A stretch of 64,000 nt of DNA from Amphiura filiformis (GCF_039555335.1 NW_027305500.1:1015001-1079000), one strand, 5' to 3'; shown: positions 45,419 to 56,394, numbered from the stretch's first letter. Numbers and translations: made by a program. Notes: generated by a model not told the origin, from the sequence alone.

Positions 45419-45706
45419 TAGGACAATAGAAACCTTCCTGTGTGGAAGGTTAAGGTCATGTCTTCCATATGAGGTGTATTAATTTCAAATGGAATAACCC
45501 GTTTTCTCCGTGATCTTGAAGGAGATTATAATACCTGAGGAGAGTCCAGCGCCTTAACCGCTAGGCCACGCTCCCCTCTGTTTAGGACAATAGAAACCTT
45601 CCTGTGTGGAAGGTTAAGGTCATGTCTTCCATATGAGGTGTATTTCAAATGGAATAACCCGTTTTCTCCGTGATCTTGAAGGAGATTATAATACCTAAGG
45701 AGAGTT
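45378..45706. repeat. 164-bp tandem duplication including a SINE head
   Basis: Units start with GTCCAACGCCTTAACCGC near 45381 and GTCCAGCGCCTTAACCGC near 45545. Both contain GTTTAGGACAATAGAAACC, CTGTGTGGAAGGTTAAGGTC and GATCTTGAAGGAGATTATAA. A few changes and a short deletion separate them. The first unit's head is part of the SINE at 45165-45418. Confidence 0.8.
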
Positions 45707-48028
45707 TGTAACATTTGTTGGCTAAGCATATGATTATAGTTCGAATATCAGGCTCCCAAATGAAAGTTTCGATCGTACCAAGGTAGTCACATGAATTCTC
45801 GCGGTTTAAAACTCGCAGCTTGAATATAGCCGCACAACGATTGATGACCAATGTTGCCATGCGGTTGTTTATTATGTAAACACTTCTAATTATGTTATTA
45901 TTATATACACGAGTGATGCCGTTATGGCGTGTGGGGGTGCATGTGCCCGTGTTTCGGGCGGTTCCGTCCGGTTGGAGCCGGTTTCTATTGTCCTAAACAA
46001 TGGAACGCGGTTCAACCGTCCGTCAACGCCCGGTCGAGTTTTGATTTCATTCCTAATATTTTGAAATGAAATGTTGTAAGTGAGCAACAAATATGGCGGT
46101 ATAAAGATGGCAAACAAGCAACCATAAACAGCTCATAACCATTATGTACTTTTGTAATTTAATCATTATGAACCTTTAATATGCTCACATTTATCAATTA
46201 AAATAATATTACTGAAATAAAAAAAAGTAAGATATTTAAATCTCATGATCTTACATTAGTGCATACTAATAAAATGATCTGTTTCCAAATTTTGAGTTGC
46301 ATTGCTTCAGCAGTTTTGAAATAAGAAGCAAATACGTGTATAATAAATATGCCCCATAGGATAGTACATACATGTGGTTACCACATTTAACCACGTTTTA
46401 CAAACATCTCGGGCGTTAATGTACTTGGGTAAATGAAGTGAATATGACCTTTCTTCTGACACCAAAATCGGAAAATAAGAAGTGTGGTCACAAACATCTA
46501 ACAGGCTTAGTAAATCAAAGATTAATTTCTACACTTTGTTTTCATGTTAATGTTATTAAGCACAAAATATTTTATTATTATTATCTACCTTGTCAAATTT
46601 TTACATTATGTCAAGTTCTAAAATGTACATAACGTACGAATATGAAAATCGCGAAAGACAAGGGGGAAGACGTGGGTAATTTGAAAATTGACCGGAAGAT
46701 AGGGAATGGGATTGCAAGGACAATGGAGAAACAGCAAAATATCCAGCCTAACTCTGTAGTAGAGAATGGTAGAACATTCATGGGATAATTTAGAGCATTT
46801 TATGCAAATATTAAGAATCGAGCAAAGGCGCTAGAGTATCTTCCGTATTCAATATGGTGTAAACGACATTTGTTAATACGGATGCTGTCTTCAGCTGTTC
46901 TTCAGCTGGCAGAATAAGGGCCGCATACTATTTTTGTAACCATGTGATGCCTATATTGGGAGCAGGGATCATGGAAGGTGGTAAAGCACTTACTTTTATT
47001 CTTCTGTACATAGTGACGGACTATTGCCTACAGCGAAGGTGTTGTGACAGACAGGACGGTAGTTTTGAATTTACTTGTTAACACCGACCGACATGAGATT
47101 GTATTTATACTCTTTTGTGCTCCTGAGTTGCGCAGGCGCTATTTATAAGCTTTCAAAATTGTGACACTTTTGACAATCCAATGGCAAAACGAGTCAAACC
47201 AAACTACGATACTGTACAACACTCCGTTGAATTGAATGTACATGTATTAGCTTTTTCAAAAAGTATTTGTCATTAAATGTCATAATTTTGAGAATCAATA
47301 TTGTATACGACTATACTGTTGCACCACTACGTTGAACCAGAGAATATAGAGTCTCTTCTCATCTTCTCTGGTTGAACCGAATGTATTAAAAAAGTATTTT
47401 TCATTAAATATCGTATTTATTTTGAAAATCAACATTTTATATATACTGTTAAGATTGGTTACAGATAATTTTGTATATAGTAGTTTTTCGTATCAAAGGC
47501 ACAAACATTATAATAGTACATAGTAGCGCGCAGACTGTAGCTTTTTGGCGCGAAACTCTTGCATCTTTTCTGGGATTTTTACAAACTATTTTAATACAAA
47601 AGTGCCTGCATGTATTATCCTGTTTATCATGTGTTACTCCGAAATTGTTTGGCTATTTTTTCTCATTTGGTATTGCTTTATCTCTTTGAAAAAAAAAAGC
47701 AAGAACATTTCTCCAGTTTACAAACAACAAAAGTGCTCATTATTGTTTTGCCATCTTGCCATTAACAATGACTAAGCGCACAGATTGTAGATACAAAAAC
47801 AAGTTTTCACAGCTTGCCTTGCATTACACTGTATGTATTCCCAAAAGCGTCTGTAAGCTTCTGTACCTGGGGAAAATTGTCTGTATTTGGCATTTTTACA
47901 CAAAAACCAGTAACACATTACATTAGGTTGATAAGAGATACGGGTATTAACCGTACGGATTTCCTTAAATTCTGTCATTCTTAATAATGTAGATAAAAAT
48001 GAAAAATATTCTTTCTTGGTGTATCGGG

Positions 48029-48428
48029 ATGTCAATCTCAATATCAAAGCAGAGCATCATGGGATTAAAATCGGAAATAAACTTCACTGATCAGTCACGA
48101 GTATTTCCCGAGATGCTTTTGTGTTGTTATAACGATATACATACAGAAAACGTATCCAGAGACAAGAACCCACTTGAGAATCTGATGCGGTTGTCGGTCT
48201 AGATAAGACAGCGGTGCATGATGGGATTAATCAAGGAAAGGAAATCAATGTCCATGATTAATCAGGATGCTACCCCATGATCCTCTGCGTTATCATTGGT
48301 GTCAACAAGGATAAATATCACAGAATAACAACATATGGTTGTCAATCTTGATAATGAAGAAATGTATGATGGGATTAAACTATAATAGGAAGTTCACCCT
48401 CCGTGATTTGTCAAGAAGTTTCTTTCAA
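48029..48428 (+). repeat. Degenerate repeats with ATGGGATTAA, upstream of gene 3
   Basis: Copies near 48029-48115 and 48338-48428 share TGTCAATCT, ATGGGATTAAA, GGAA..AAACTTCA or GGAAGTTCA, and TTTC blocks. A shorter third copy lies near 48210-48240 (GCATGATGGGATTAATC). GGGATTA is the core bound by Otx/Goosecoid-type homeodomains, so a regulatory role 500-900 bp upstream of gene 3 is possible but unproven. Confidence 0.45.
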
Positions 48429-48541
48429 GCAAATCCAATGACAAACAGCTCAGGAAATTCAACGGGCCAGCTCACTATCAAATTAGAGAAGAAGGGAATT
48501 TGGGGTCAGTTGTATATATCGTGTATTGCGCAGTACCCACA

Positions 48542-48555
48542 ATGTTTGACATTTT
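48542..48555 (+). promoter_or_regulatory. Upstream motif shared by the Ig receptor genes (gene 3 copy)
   Basis: ATGTTTGACATTTT differs by one base from the copies of genes 1 and 2. It ends 410 bp before the start codon of gene 3, almost exactly the distance seen in gene 2 (409 bp). The GATCACCAAACC word is not found here. Confidence 0.45.
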
Positions 48556-48964
48556 CTAGGGAAGCCTAAATTGTTTCGTTCTTCCGACAAGAATCGTGAC
48601 TATAAAGTGACTAAATTCTACGTATAGATGACAAATTGTGTGGAATTCAAGTAGAGTACGAAAAAGACTGAACAGTTTGCCAATTGTTTTTATACAAATT
48701 TCTGGAACTGTGAAAAACGAGCAAACGTTTTAAACGTCACGCTAGGATTAAACAAACTTTGTATTGTTTTGTTGTTAACTACATAACTTCGAGCTTCTGA
48801 AAGTGCTTCTGAAATATTTCATGCACACGTGACACTCTGCGTAGGCGGGTGATTTTTGACATGGTGCACCGGTGAAGAATCAATCCTAATTACTGGTTTA
48901 CGTCTCTCGTCAATGACACCATCTTTCAAATTTTGAGAACACTGTTGACTAATTAGAACCAATT

Positions 48965-50575
48965 ATGGAACTTGTTTTATATTTGAGTTTGTTACTTTGG
49001 GTATCATTACCAGGAGCTTTCGGGATATTTACCGACCAACCTCCAGGCTATATAGTTGCTCTTCAAGGTGACACGATTTTGTTAAGATGTGGTGTCAGTT
49101 ACGATGTCCGCGCTACACTTTCGTGGCAGAGAAGAGACACCGGTGCCATCGTTACGAAGGGAAACGTAATCGATCCGGAACATAATTACAAAAGGACTCA
49201 TCGAAATCGAATCAGTTTAATCGGCGATCGTGCAAGTGGCGAATATCATCTGCAGATACGAAATACTATAGGAATTGATACCGGCGAATATTGGTGCCAT
49301 TATTTTGACGAAAGGGCTAAGACGGATCGATTCTCTAATGCCGTTACGGTTTCTGTGTTCACACCCCCTGATAAAGGATTTCCAGCGTGTTCAATGGATC
49401 CGCCTTTTGCGACGCAGGGTATCGGGGAAACTGTTACTTTGATATGCGAATCGCAAGGCGGTAACCCACCGGCAGCATTAACGTGGTTCAAAGGTAGGAC
49501 ACCTCTATCTGAGAAAATCACTCCCATCGGCTTCCGACCTGAAAGCCGACTGACTATAACTCTCGCAGAGCAGGATCTTGATGTCAACTACGCTTGCCTT
49601 GCACGGAATCCATCAACCAACAATGCACCATTAAGTTGTTTCCTAAAGCCACTACGTAGTTCCGTCGGCTTAAAACTTAAACCATCGACGCATACAGCAG
49701 ATCCTGGTATGCGAGCCGCATTTACCTGTACCAGCGAAGTAGTACCTGGCCTTGTGTATAAATGGTACGTGAATGACAAACTTGTGAAGACTCCGCATCG
49801 AAGGTTTTCTTTCAAACGAGGCGGAGCTCGACTCATAATCTTCCCAGTTATACACAGCGACGATCGATCGATGATCAAATGTGTTGTAGAGCAACCTGAT
49901 GCTACATACAATCTTACCGGCTCGGCGTCAGCGCTACTTTGGGTCAACGTAGACGCGAATCCCAATTTTGTGTGGGAAACAACGACAGCACCTCCGTTAC
50001 CGACCACTAAAGAAGTCACTACTCCTATGGTTACCACCCCTAAGATAACTACCCCTAAAGTGACTACCTCTAAGGCTACCACTCAAAAGGTTACCACTCA
50101 AGTCCCAACAACGAAAAAGGCAACAACGTCGCAAGCGACAACGGTCGCTCCTACTCGTCGTTCAGCAACGAAGAAGACGATGACGGAACAAAGTAACATC
50201 ATATGCCGAGGAGACACATGCATGGCAGTGACAACAAAGAACACTCCAACATCATCTGTTAATGTTACCGATCCATCAAATAAAATTGACACGCAGGTAA
50301 CAACAGAACAACAAAAGCAAGATTCTGATTTTGGCGGGAAAAATGACGTTTCATCTATTTCATCAAAACACAAATCGTCAGACGGCCCAAACGGATTGGC
50401 AGTTGGTTTACCTCTTGGTTTCATATTTCTGGCCATCGTTATTGCAATAGTTGTATTTTTAATATGGAAACATAAAACAAAAGATCAAAAAGGAAAGGGT
50501 AAAAAGAAACAGAACAAAAAACAACAAAGTATTAAAGACAAACTTAACAAAATAACTATTCTGTGTAAAAAATGA
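48965..50575 (+). CDS. Three-Ig mucin-stalk membrane receptor, gene 3 (536 aa, intronless)
   Basis: One open exon, paralogous to genes 1 and 2. The signal peptide is residues 1-20 (MELVLYLSLLLWVSLPGAFG). Ig1 (about 21-131) has C42, W54 and C111 after TGEYW; GEYHLQIR is kept. Ig2 (about 138-230) has C161, W174, C211 (CLARNPST) and the extra pair C142/C225. Ig3 (about 231-328) has C255, W267 and C306 (CVVEQP). The stalk (329-476) is shortest, with short Thr repeats (VTTP, ITTP, KVTT) and one CX4C loop, CRGDTC at 414-419, containing an RGD tripeptide. Sequons are NLT at 315 and NVT at 433. The membrane segment is about 478-500; the tail is 36 residues, very Lys-rich, without tyrosine. The juxtamembrane SSDGPNGLAVGLPLGFIFLA aligns with gene 2. 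Function is inferred only as surface recognition or adhesion. Confidence 0.93.
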   Translation: MELVLYLSLLLWVSLPGAFGIFTDQPPGYIVALQGDTILLRCGVSYDVRATLSWQRRDTGAIVTKGNVIDPEHNYKRTHRNRISLIGDRASGEYHLQIRNTIGIDTGEYWCHYFDERAKTDRFSNAVTVSVFTPPDKGFPACSMDPPFATQGIGETVTLICESQGGNPPAALTWFKGRTPLSEKITPIGFRPESRLTITLAEQDLDVNYACLARNPSTNNAPLSCFLKPLRSSVGLKLKPSTHTADPGMRAAFTCTSEVVPGLVYKWYVNDKLVKTPHRRFSFKRGGARLIIFPVIHSDDRSMIKCVVEQPDATYNLTGSASALLWVNVDANPNFVWETTTAPPLPTTKEVTTPMVTTPKITTPKVTTSKATTQKVTTQVPTTKKATTSQATTVAPTRRSATKKTMTEQSNIICRGDTCMAVTTKNTPTSSVNVTDPSNKIDTQVTTEQQKQDSDFGGKNDVSSISSKHKSSDGPNGLAVGLPLGFIFLAIVIAIVVFLIWKHKTKDQKGKGKKKQNKKQQSIKDKLNKITILCKK

Positions 50576-50625
50576 ATTAATGTCAATACAAGCAATGATA
50601 TGGGTATTGCTAGGTTTGTTTTTAT

Positions 50626-50631
50626 ATTAAA
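50626..50631 (+). promoter_or_regulatory. Variant poly(A) signal of gene 3
   Basis: ATTAAA about 50 bp after the stop at 50575; no AATAAA is closer. Confidence 0.4.
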
Positions 50632-50666
50632 GACAAATGAAAATTGTTCTTTAATATTAATATGTA

Positions 50667-50979
50667 TATTTGGTCCGTGTATATGACCGGCCAATCGTTT
50701 TTGTATTTCATTTTCGACCAAGAAAAACAAATAAGGCCCATTTTGATCGTTTATTGTTTTCATTTCAACCAAGAAAAAACGAGAAAAAAAAACCCACTAT
50801 GTTCGTTTTCCGTTTTAGGTAACAAAATATCAACAACAAGAGAAATTCGTATTTTATACTTGTGTTACCATGGTTACCTAGAACATGTAGAACGGAAAAC
50901 GATTATAGTGAGCTTTATTCGTTTATCTTGGTGGAAAATGAAATACGATTGGCCAGTCATATACACGGACCATATTTGG
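50667..50979. mobile_element. MITE with about 50-bp inverted ends, just after gene 3
   Basis: ATATTTGGTCCGTGTATATG and GGCCAATCG with GTATTTCATTTTC on the left are mirrored by GAAAATGAAATACGATTGGCC and CATATACACGGACCATATTT on the right. It begins about 35 bp after the gene 3 poly(A) signal. Confidence 0.78.
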
Positions 50980-51742
50980 CACAAACTTAAGTTTATTTCA
51001 GTGGTAGTGTTATAGTTATCATTAACAAGTAGTGTGTAAGATAACGATGTTTATTCCATAATGCATGCAATGGTGGTCAAGCAAAGTGAATATTTGTTGG
51101 GCCATCTATGTGAAGTACGCACAAATTTAACATTAATATTATCAGATATTCCAATTCTCTTATTACTTGTTTAAGATAGCGAATATAGAAAAAGTATTTC
51201 CCCATTTGTTGGTTTGTACAGGGTGTCCCTAAAAGAACTATACCGTCGGACACTTTATGTTTTGGGTATTGTAATGCCACAGTCAAACCTTAGATAATCT
51301 ATGGTCAAACATGGCCGAATACTTGCATTTGCACAATAAAACGGGTTTCATTTGTTTAATTCTTAATTTTTAATATTGACAGTTTCGTTCTTGATATATG
51401 TTTGACAAATTGAAGGGATTAATAATGAGGATTTTAAAATGGTTAAAATAAAGTACGGAGCGGTTAATTAAAGTTATTTTTCAAGGACACACATATTACA
51501 CCACAGGGCCTACCATTATTCGTCTGGCGCTAAAAGTGTGATCATGTCATCGGATGGTGTCTCATATCGCTCAACACTTATCTTACAACATCCGCTAATG
51601 AGCCTTAGCCTCGTGCGGTGTTAATTAGGATTAAGATAAGAATGATAATAGTAAGTGGCTACTTTTGGAAGAGTAGACATAATATGCCTGTCCAAGTAGC
51701 TCCGAGTAATTAAACACACAGTATCTCTACTATCTCTTGTTT

Positions 51743-53056
51743 AGGCGACGAAAAAACAGCTGTCCTACGGGCCCGACAGACTCAGAACTTTGCGTTTTGG
51801 AGAATCTTTTATTATTATTTTGCTAATATCATGTAAAAGCAGCCGTTTTGGGGCCAAAATTGATTGATTTTGGCTGAAAACTTTTAGAAAATAATGTTTT
51901 CAAAAAATCTTCAGATTTCTTTTAGATTTTTCCTATTTTGGTGCTATTTTAGGGTAATGTTAGCCTCCAGAGAAAAGAAGAACTAGATCTGGTTACAGAT
52001 CTGGACCTAGCCGGGGCCGGAAATGCCAGTCTTAACTTAAAGTTTGACCTTTGACCGGCTATTATAGACATCTCACACCATTAATGGTGCATCACTGTAG
52101 CAGGGGCTTTATCCGTCTTCCATAGGCTGAGATACACCTACTTTTCCGTAATTTTAAACATTTTTTTGCTTTTTTTACGTTTTGACCTCCTTAATGACCT
52201 TTGACCCCAATATAAAAAAACCACATATACACCGAGAAAATGCATTGTTACCGTTTAAATTAAAAAAATCTACTATGCCTAGTTATGGAGATAAAAATTC
52301 TTGAAGTTCTTTAGCTTAAAACCGGAAATGACGTCTAAATGACCTTTGACCAAAAAAAGAAAAATACTGTGCATACATCGGGTAACACTAATGCATATAT
52401 GAAGTTTATATCACTCTGGTCTGGTTACGTTTTGAGATATAAAAAAAGGAACATATTTGATGATTTTTGGTTTTTGACCGGAAGCGACCCCTTAATGACC
52501 TTTGACCCCAAAACTGTAGACACCCCAAAGACCCTAGTTGGTAGCAATGCATGTGTGCTAATGACAACACTCTGCTATGTAATTTGTAAAAACAGTGATT
52601 TTTGAATATTTTTAGCTTTCAGACCGGAAATGACCCCTTAATGACCTTTGACCCCTTATCTGTGAACACCCTATAGGCACCGACCAAAGTCAAGTCACAT
52701 GACCTAAGCATGTCACCATCACATGTTATTTGTGGAAGAAGATACATTTTATAGTAAAAATCGCATTTTTGCCATTGTGAGCAGGTCAAAGGTCAAATGG
52801 AGTTTAATGTCATGTCACATGTGGGGACATAGTCAGTGTTGTTTGTGACCAAGTACGGTCAAAATCGGTCAAAGCATAACAGAGCTAGGGCGAAACGTGG
52901 CAAGTCACGCACGTGTTGCCAGAAGAAGAAAGATCCGATAGCATCACAAGACCTAGCCGGTGTCCCGGCTAGGTAACAAAAAAAAATAACAGCCCGACCG
53001 ACCCTATTTGGAAGGTCCGTCCGCCCGGGCCGAAGAACAGGTTTTTTCGTCGCCTT
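51743..53056. mobile_element. 1.3-kb TIR element with a ~148-bp repeat array carrying DR1 motifs
   Basis: TAGGCGACGAAAAAAC at 51743 and GTTTTTTCGTCGCCTTA at the right end are inverted. CTGTCCTACGGGCCCG and CGGGCCGAAGAACAG extend the arms. Inside, TGACCTTTGACC occurs exactly at 52045, 52195, 52340, 52496 and 52642, and in reverse at 52784. Units also share GACCGGAAATGAC and TTAATGACC. This sequence is a perfect DR1 nuclear-receptor half-site pair. No protein gene inside. Confidence 0.72.
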
Positions 53057-53754
53057 ACCGGGATATACTTTTATTGCTTTCAGATACTACATTTTGTATT
53101 TTGAGAGTAGACTTGAATTAAAACTTTCAAAAGGCAGTATTTGCTGTATTATTTATGCTCAGATACTGTGTTTTTACTGGAGAGGGAAGATATCATAAGC
53201 AGTAGAATTTAATAACTGCCTTATGTAAGAAACCTATTGTTTGTAGCACAGCCCCATCATTGTAAATTGTTGATGTTCTGTATTACTTTCGTGATAGCCA
53301 CTTAGCTGAACCAAAGTCGCTTTTACATGTAGTAGTTGGGATTTTTCATGTATTATTGATCAAAAATAAAGTACATTAATTGAAATATTGCAAATGGCAG
53401 CTATTATGTTCTATTGCACTTACGATGATCTTCCACTCGACTCACAAGATAAGGTTATTTTTACAACAAGAATGGAAGATTTAATTAAACTAATTGGTAA
53501 CTTGTGACATTAATTAAGTTATTACTTCACCAAAACAAGATGTGTTAAGTAACATCTTCTGAAGTATTAGGGCCTAACAGCTGAGCTTGACCTCATTTGA
53601 AATTGACCTGATAATTTTGATGTTAACAGGGAAAGCGACAAAGTGTGGATTCATTGGTTTAATTAGCTTAGGGAAAGCGACAAAGTGAGGATTCATTTGT
53701 CTAATTTCTTGAAGCAGTGGTCAGACTGCATAAGCCAGTAGCCTAGCCGGGCGA

Positions 53755-53937
53755 AGTTCGCTATTCCGAAGGTTCGCTATTCCGAAGGCTCACTATTCTG
53801 AAAATAAAAAAAGGTTCTCTATTACGAAGGTTCTCGATTCCGAAAACAGAAAAAGTTCTCTATTCCGAATATGAAAAGAGGTTCTATTCCGAATATGAAA
53901 AAATGGGTTCTCTATTCCGAAAACGAAAAAAGGTTCT
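53755..53937 (+). repeat. Minisatellite of GGTTCGCTATTCCGAA-like units
   Basis: About eight units of GGTTC(G/T)CTATTCCGAA occur. The first are head to tail at 16 bp; later ones are spaced by AAA-rich linkers (AAACAGAAAAA, TATGAAAAGAG). Confidence 0.75.
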
Positions 53938-55081
53938 TGTTGGAATTTATTAGTATTATATGAGCGGTTAACCTAATATCAATATTAGTAAACCACTTCT
54001 TATTCACCAATAAGTTTGTATACGATACCGTTTGTATCTTATACAGTTTTTTGATGGCGTGTAGAATTATCATTATATTATAGAAGCAAAATAGACCTTT
54101 TGTACCGCTTGTATACTGTTTGTATAGAAAGATACCGCTTGTATGCGAAGTGCAACTCATAAAGCTATTTGATAACTTCATATCTCAGGGCATCATTGTT
54201 TTGTAGTATTACACATTAAGTATTATAATAAACGCACATCTTCTCATTATAACATAAGTAAAGTAGTAACCAACTTTAAACAGCAATATAAACTGCTTAC
54301 GTTGAATGTACATTATATAGGCTATAGTTGTTGAATAAAAAATCACTCTCGCTGAAAGGAAATTTAGAGATTATATCATTTTGGCAAATACCCAACTTCG
54401 TCAGGTGATTCAAGTTTTGAAATAACGCAGGTTCTTCATCAATATCTCAGAATAACGTATTTTGCAAGAAGAGAGTTTAATACTAAAAACATATGCGTGC
54501 TGGTCAAACGTTATGTTCTGCGCAAAATTGAAATTAATAAATTGAAAAATGTTCTTGTCTCAAGCATAATTCACCCATGATTATAAAGTGTATGTGCTTT
54601 TTTTTAATTGTCATTCATGTATGTGTAGTGTAAATCACTGTAAATATGAAATACATTTTGGTAGAAATAGAATCATGAATATTGAAAATGAGAAGAAAAT
54701 ACTGTAATAATTTGTACCAATATTTTGATTAATACATGCAGAATGTTTAGTGGAAATACTGAACTGTGGATTTCTATGGTTAAAAATAAGAGGATGTTTT
54801 CGAAATTCGTTTTCTTAATGATTAGCTTCCTTATGCATTGGGTTTCCACATGTTCAATCAATAAAAAAAAAAAGCTTTTAAAGTTTAATGACCTTTTGCC
54901 ACGTCTCCTTTCATAGAGCAATGGCGATCTGTTAATTCTATAACTTTATGGTAAGATTTACAATAATAAATTTTTGAATTAAGCAGAGTATTTCTATAAA
55001 TTAAAATTCTATTTAGATAAATGTCCCCATGGTAACCTTATTCTACTTGTAAAAACCCCTCAAAACTAAGTTTGGTAATGG

Positions 55082-55319
55082 GCTATTCCACTTAAAATCC
55101 ACACTACCCCTGTGGAAGATTTTGGAAATATCTGCCACAGGGGGAGTATAAATTTCAAATTGAATGAACACATTAGGCAGCTCCATTAGAGGGTGTATGG
55201 AATTCAAATGGAGCTGCTTAATGTGCTCATTCCATTTGAAATTCATACTCCCCTTGTCACCTGTGACAGCTATTTCCGAAATCTTCCACAGGGGTAGTTT
55301 GGATTTTAAATGGAATGGC
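55082..55319. mobile_element. MITE, nearly full-length hairpin
   Basis: Arms carry GCTATTCCACTTAAAATCC, ACTACCCCTGTGGAAGAT, GGGGAGTATAAATTTCAAAT and AGCAGCTCCATT-type words with their complements on the other side. About 238 bp. A related shorter hairpin is near 44970-45027. Confidence 0.8.
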
Positions 55320-56394
55320 TTAATTATTATGAGATCTAAGGCAAAAATGAAGTGTAAAGGTAAGATATTGAATACCATTTACACCCTTTTGCAATAAAAA
55401 AAAACCCCAACAACACGTGGATTGTAATAGCTTGTAATATACATGTAATACCAGCCATCGAATGTGTATATATAGCCTGTATGTATGAAAATAAACTCGC
55501 TTCTTTTTTTCCTATATTGTTGTGTCTTTGACTGCTTACTTTGAGTAGAAATGAAGAGCTTATTTCCAAACCGTGTCAAGTCCACAACAACATGTTTCTC
55601 ATTTACTTGTGTGATACAATCACAATTCCCTTGACAAGTTTGACATTAGCAACGATGATATGCAGACTATTGTTCTCATTTGGGAATCAAAGGCCTCACA
55701 CAGTATTGTTACATTGCATCCATCCACTGTTTGCTTTTTAATGGTGCATGCAACTGAAATACTAACACCTACAGCATCACAACCCATTGCAATATCGCAC
55801 AGGTAAATCAGAAACATGTGTTTGTGGACTTAACACGGTTAGGAAATAAGCTCTTCAAAAATTGTATTAGAAAAGAGAGAATGCGCGAAAACACTCGTGA
55901 CTTTGTAGCATCCTCACACTTATGTAATAGTGAACAGTCCGGGCAAATTTATACATGATTAGATAATGACCCAAATTAATTAATCGCCCATTTCCTGACC
56001 ATAAAATCTCGTTCCCACAATACATTGCACATATGCTTACTCAATTCATTTTGAAATTTTATTACATTTTTACAGAAACAAAATTGGGATTGGCGGAACA
56101 ATTATTGCAATTAATGAAGACCTTACATTAATTTGTTAATTAAATTTGAGAAAAACAATTAATTGTTATCATTAATATATAAATCTCCCAGCAAATAATT
56201 AAAAACTTCACAGCAGATTGTGCGTAATATGCATGTTAAACAAATATCCTAAATTTTTATGTGGGGTCCGTCCTCCCCCTATAGTCATAATAGAAGAAAA
56301 AATAAAACAATAATTCCCCTCTGCATCTTCCTTTTTAGCACAAAAAATTTCAGGTTTTTGGCCCAAATTTGACTTTAATACGAATTTTCAAATG

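Larger units (their letters stand above)
44407..48541. other. Intergenic region between gene 2 and gene 3, no protein gene seen
   Basis: Holds a SINE at 45165-45418, a 164-bp tandem duplication at 45378-45706, a hairpin near 44970-45027 (GGAGTGTGAATTGAAATGGA against TCCATTTGAAATCACACCTCC), a small hairpin at 47335-47375 (AACCAGAGAA/TTCTCTGGTT) and the repeats at 48029-48428. I see nothing in 45710-47330. Confidence 0.6.

Noticed and set aside
53740-53940. CRISPR-like array
   Set aside because: Units are 16 bp, imperfect and partly head to tail without spacers of constant size; the genome is eukaryotic.
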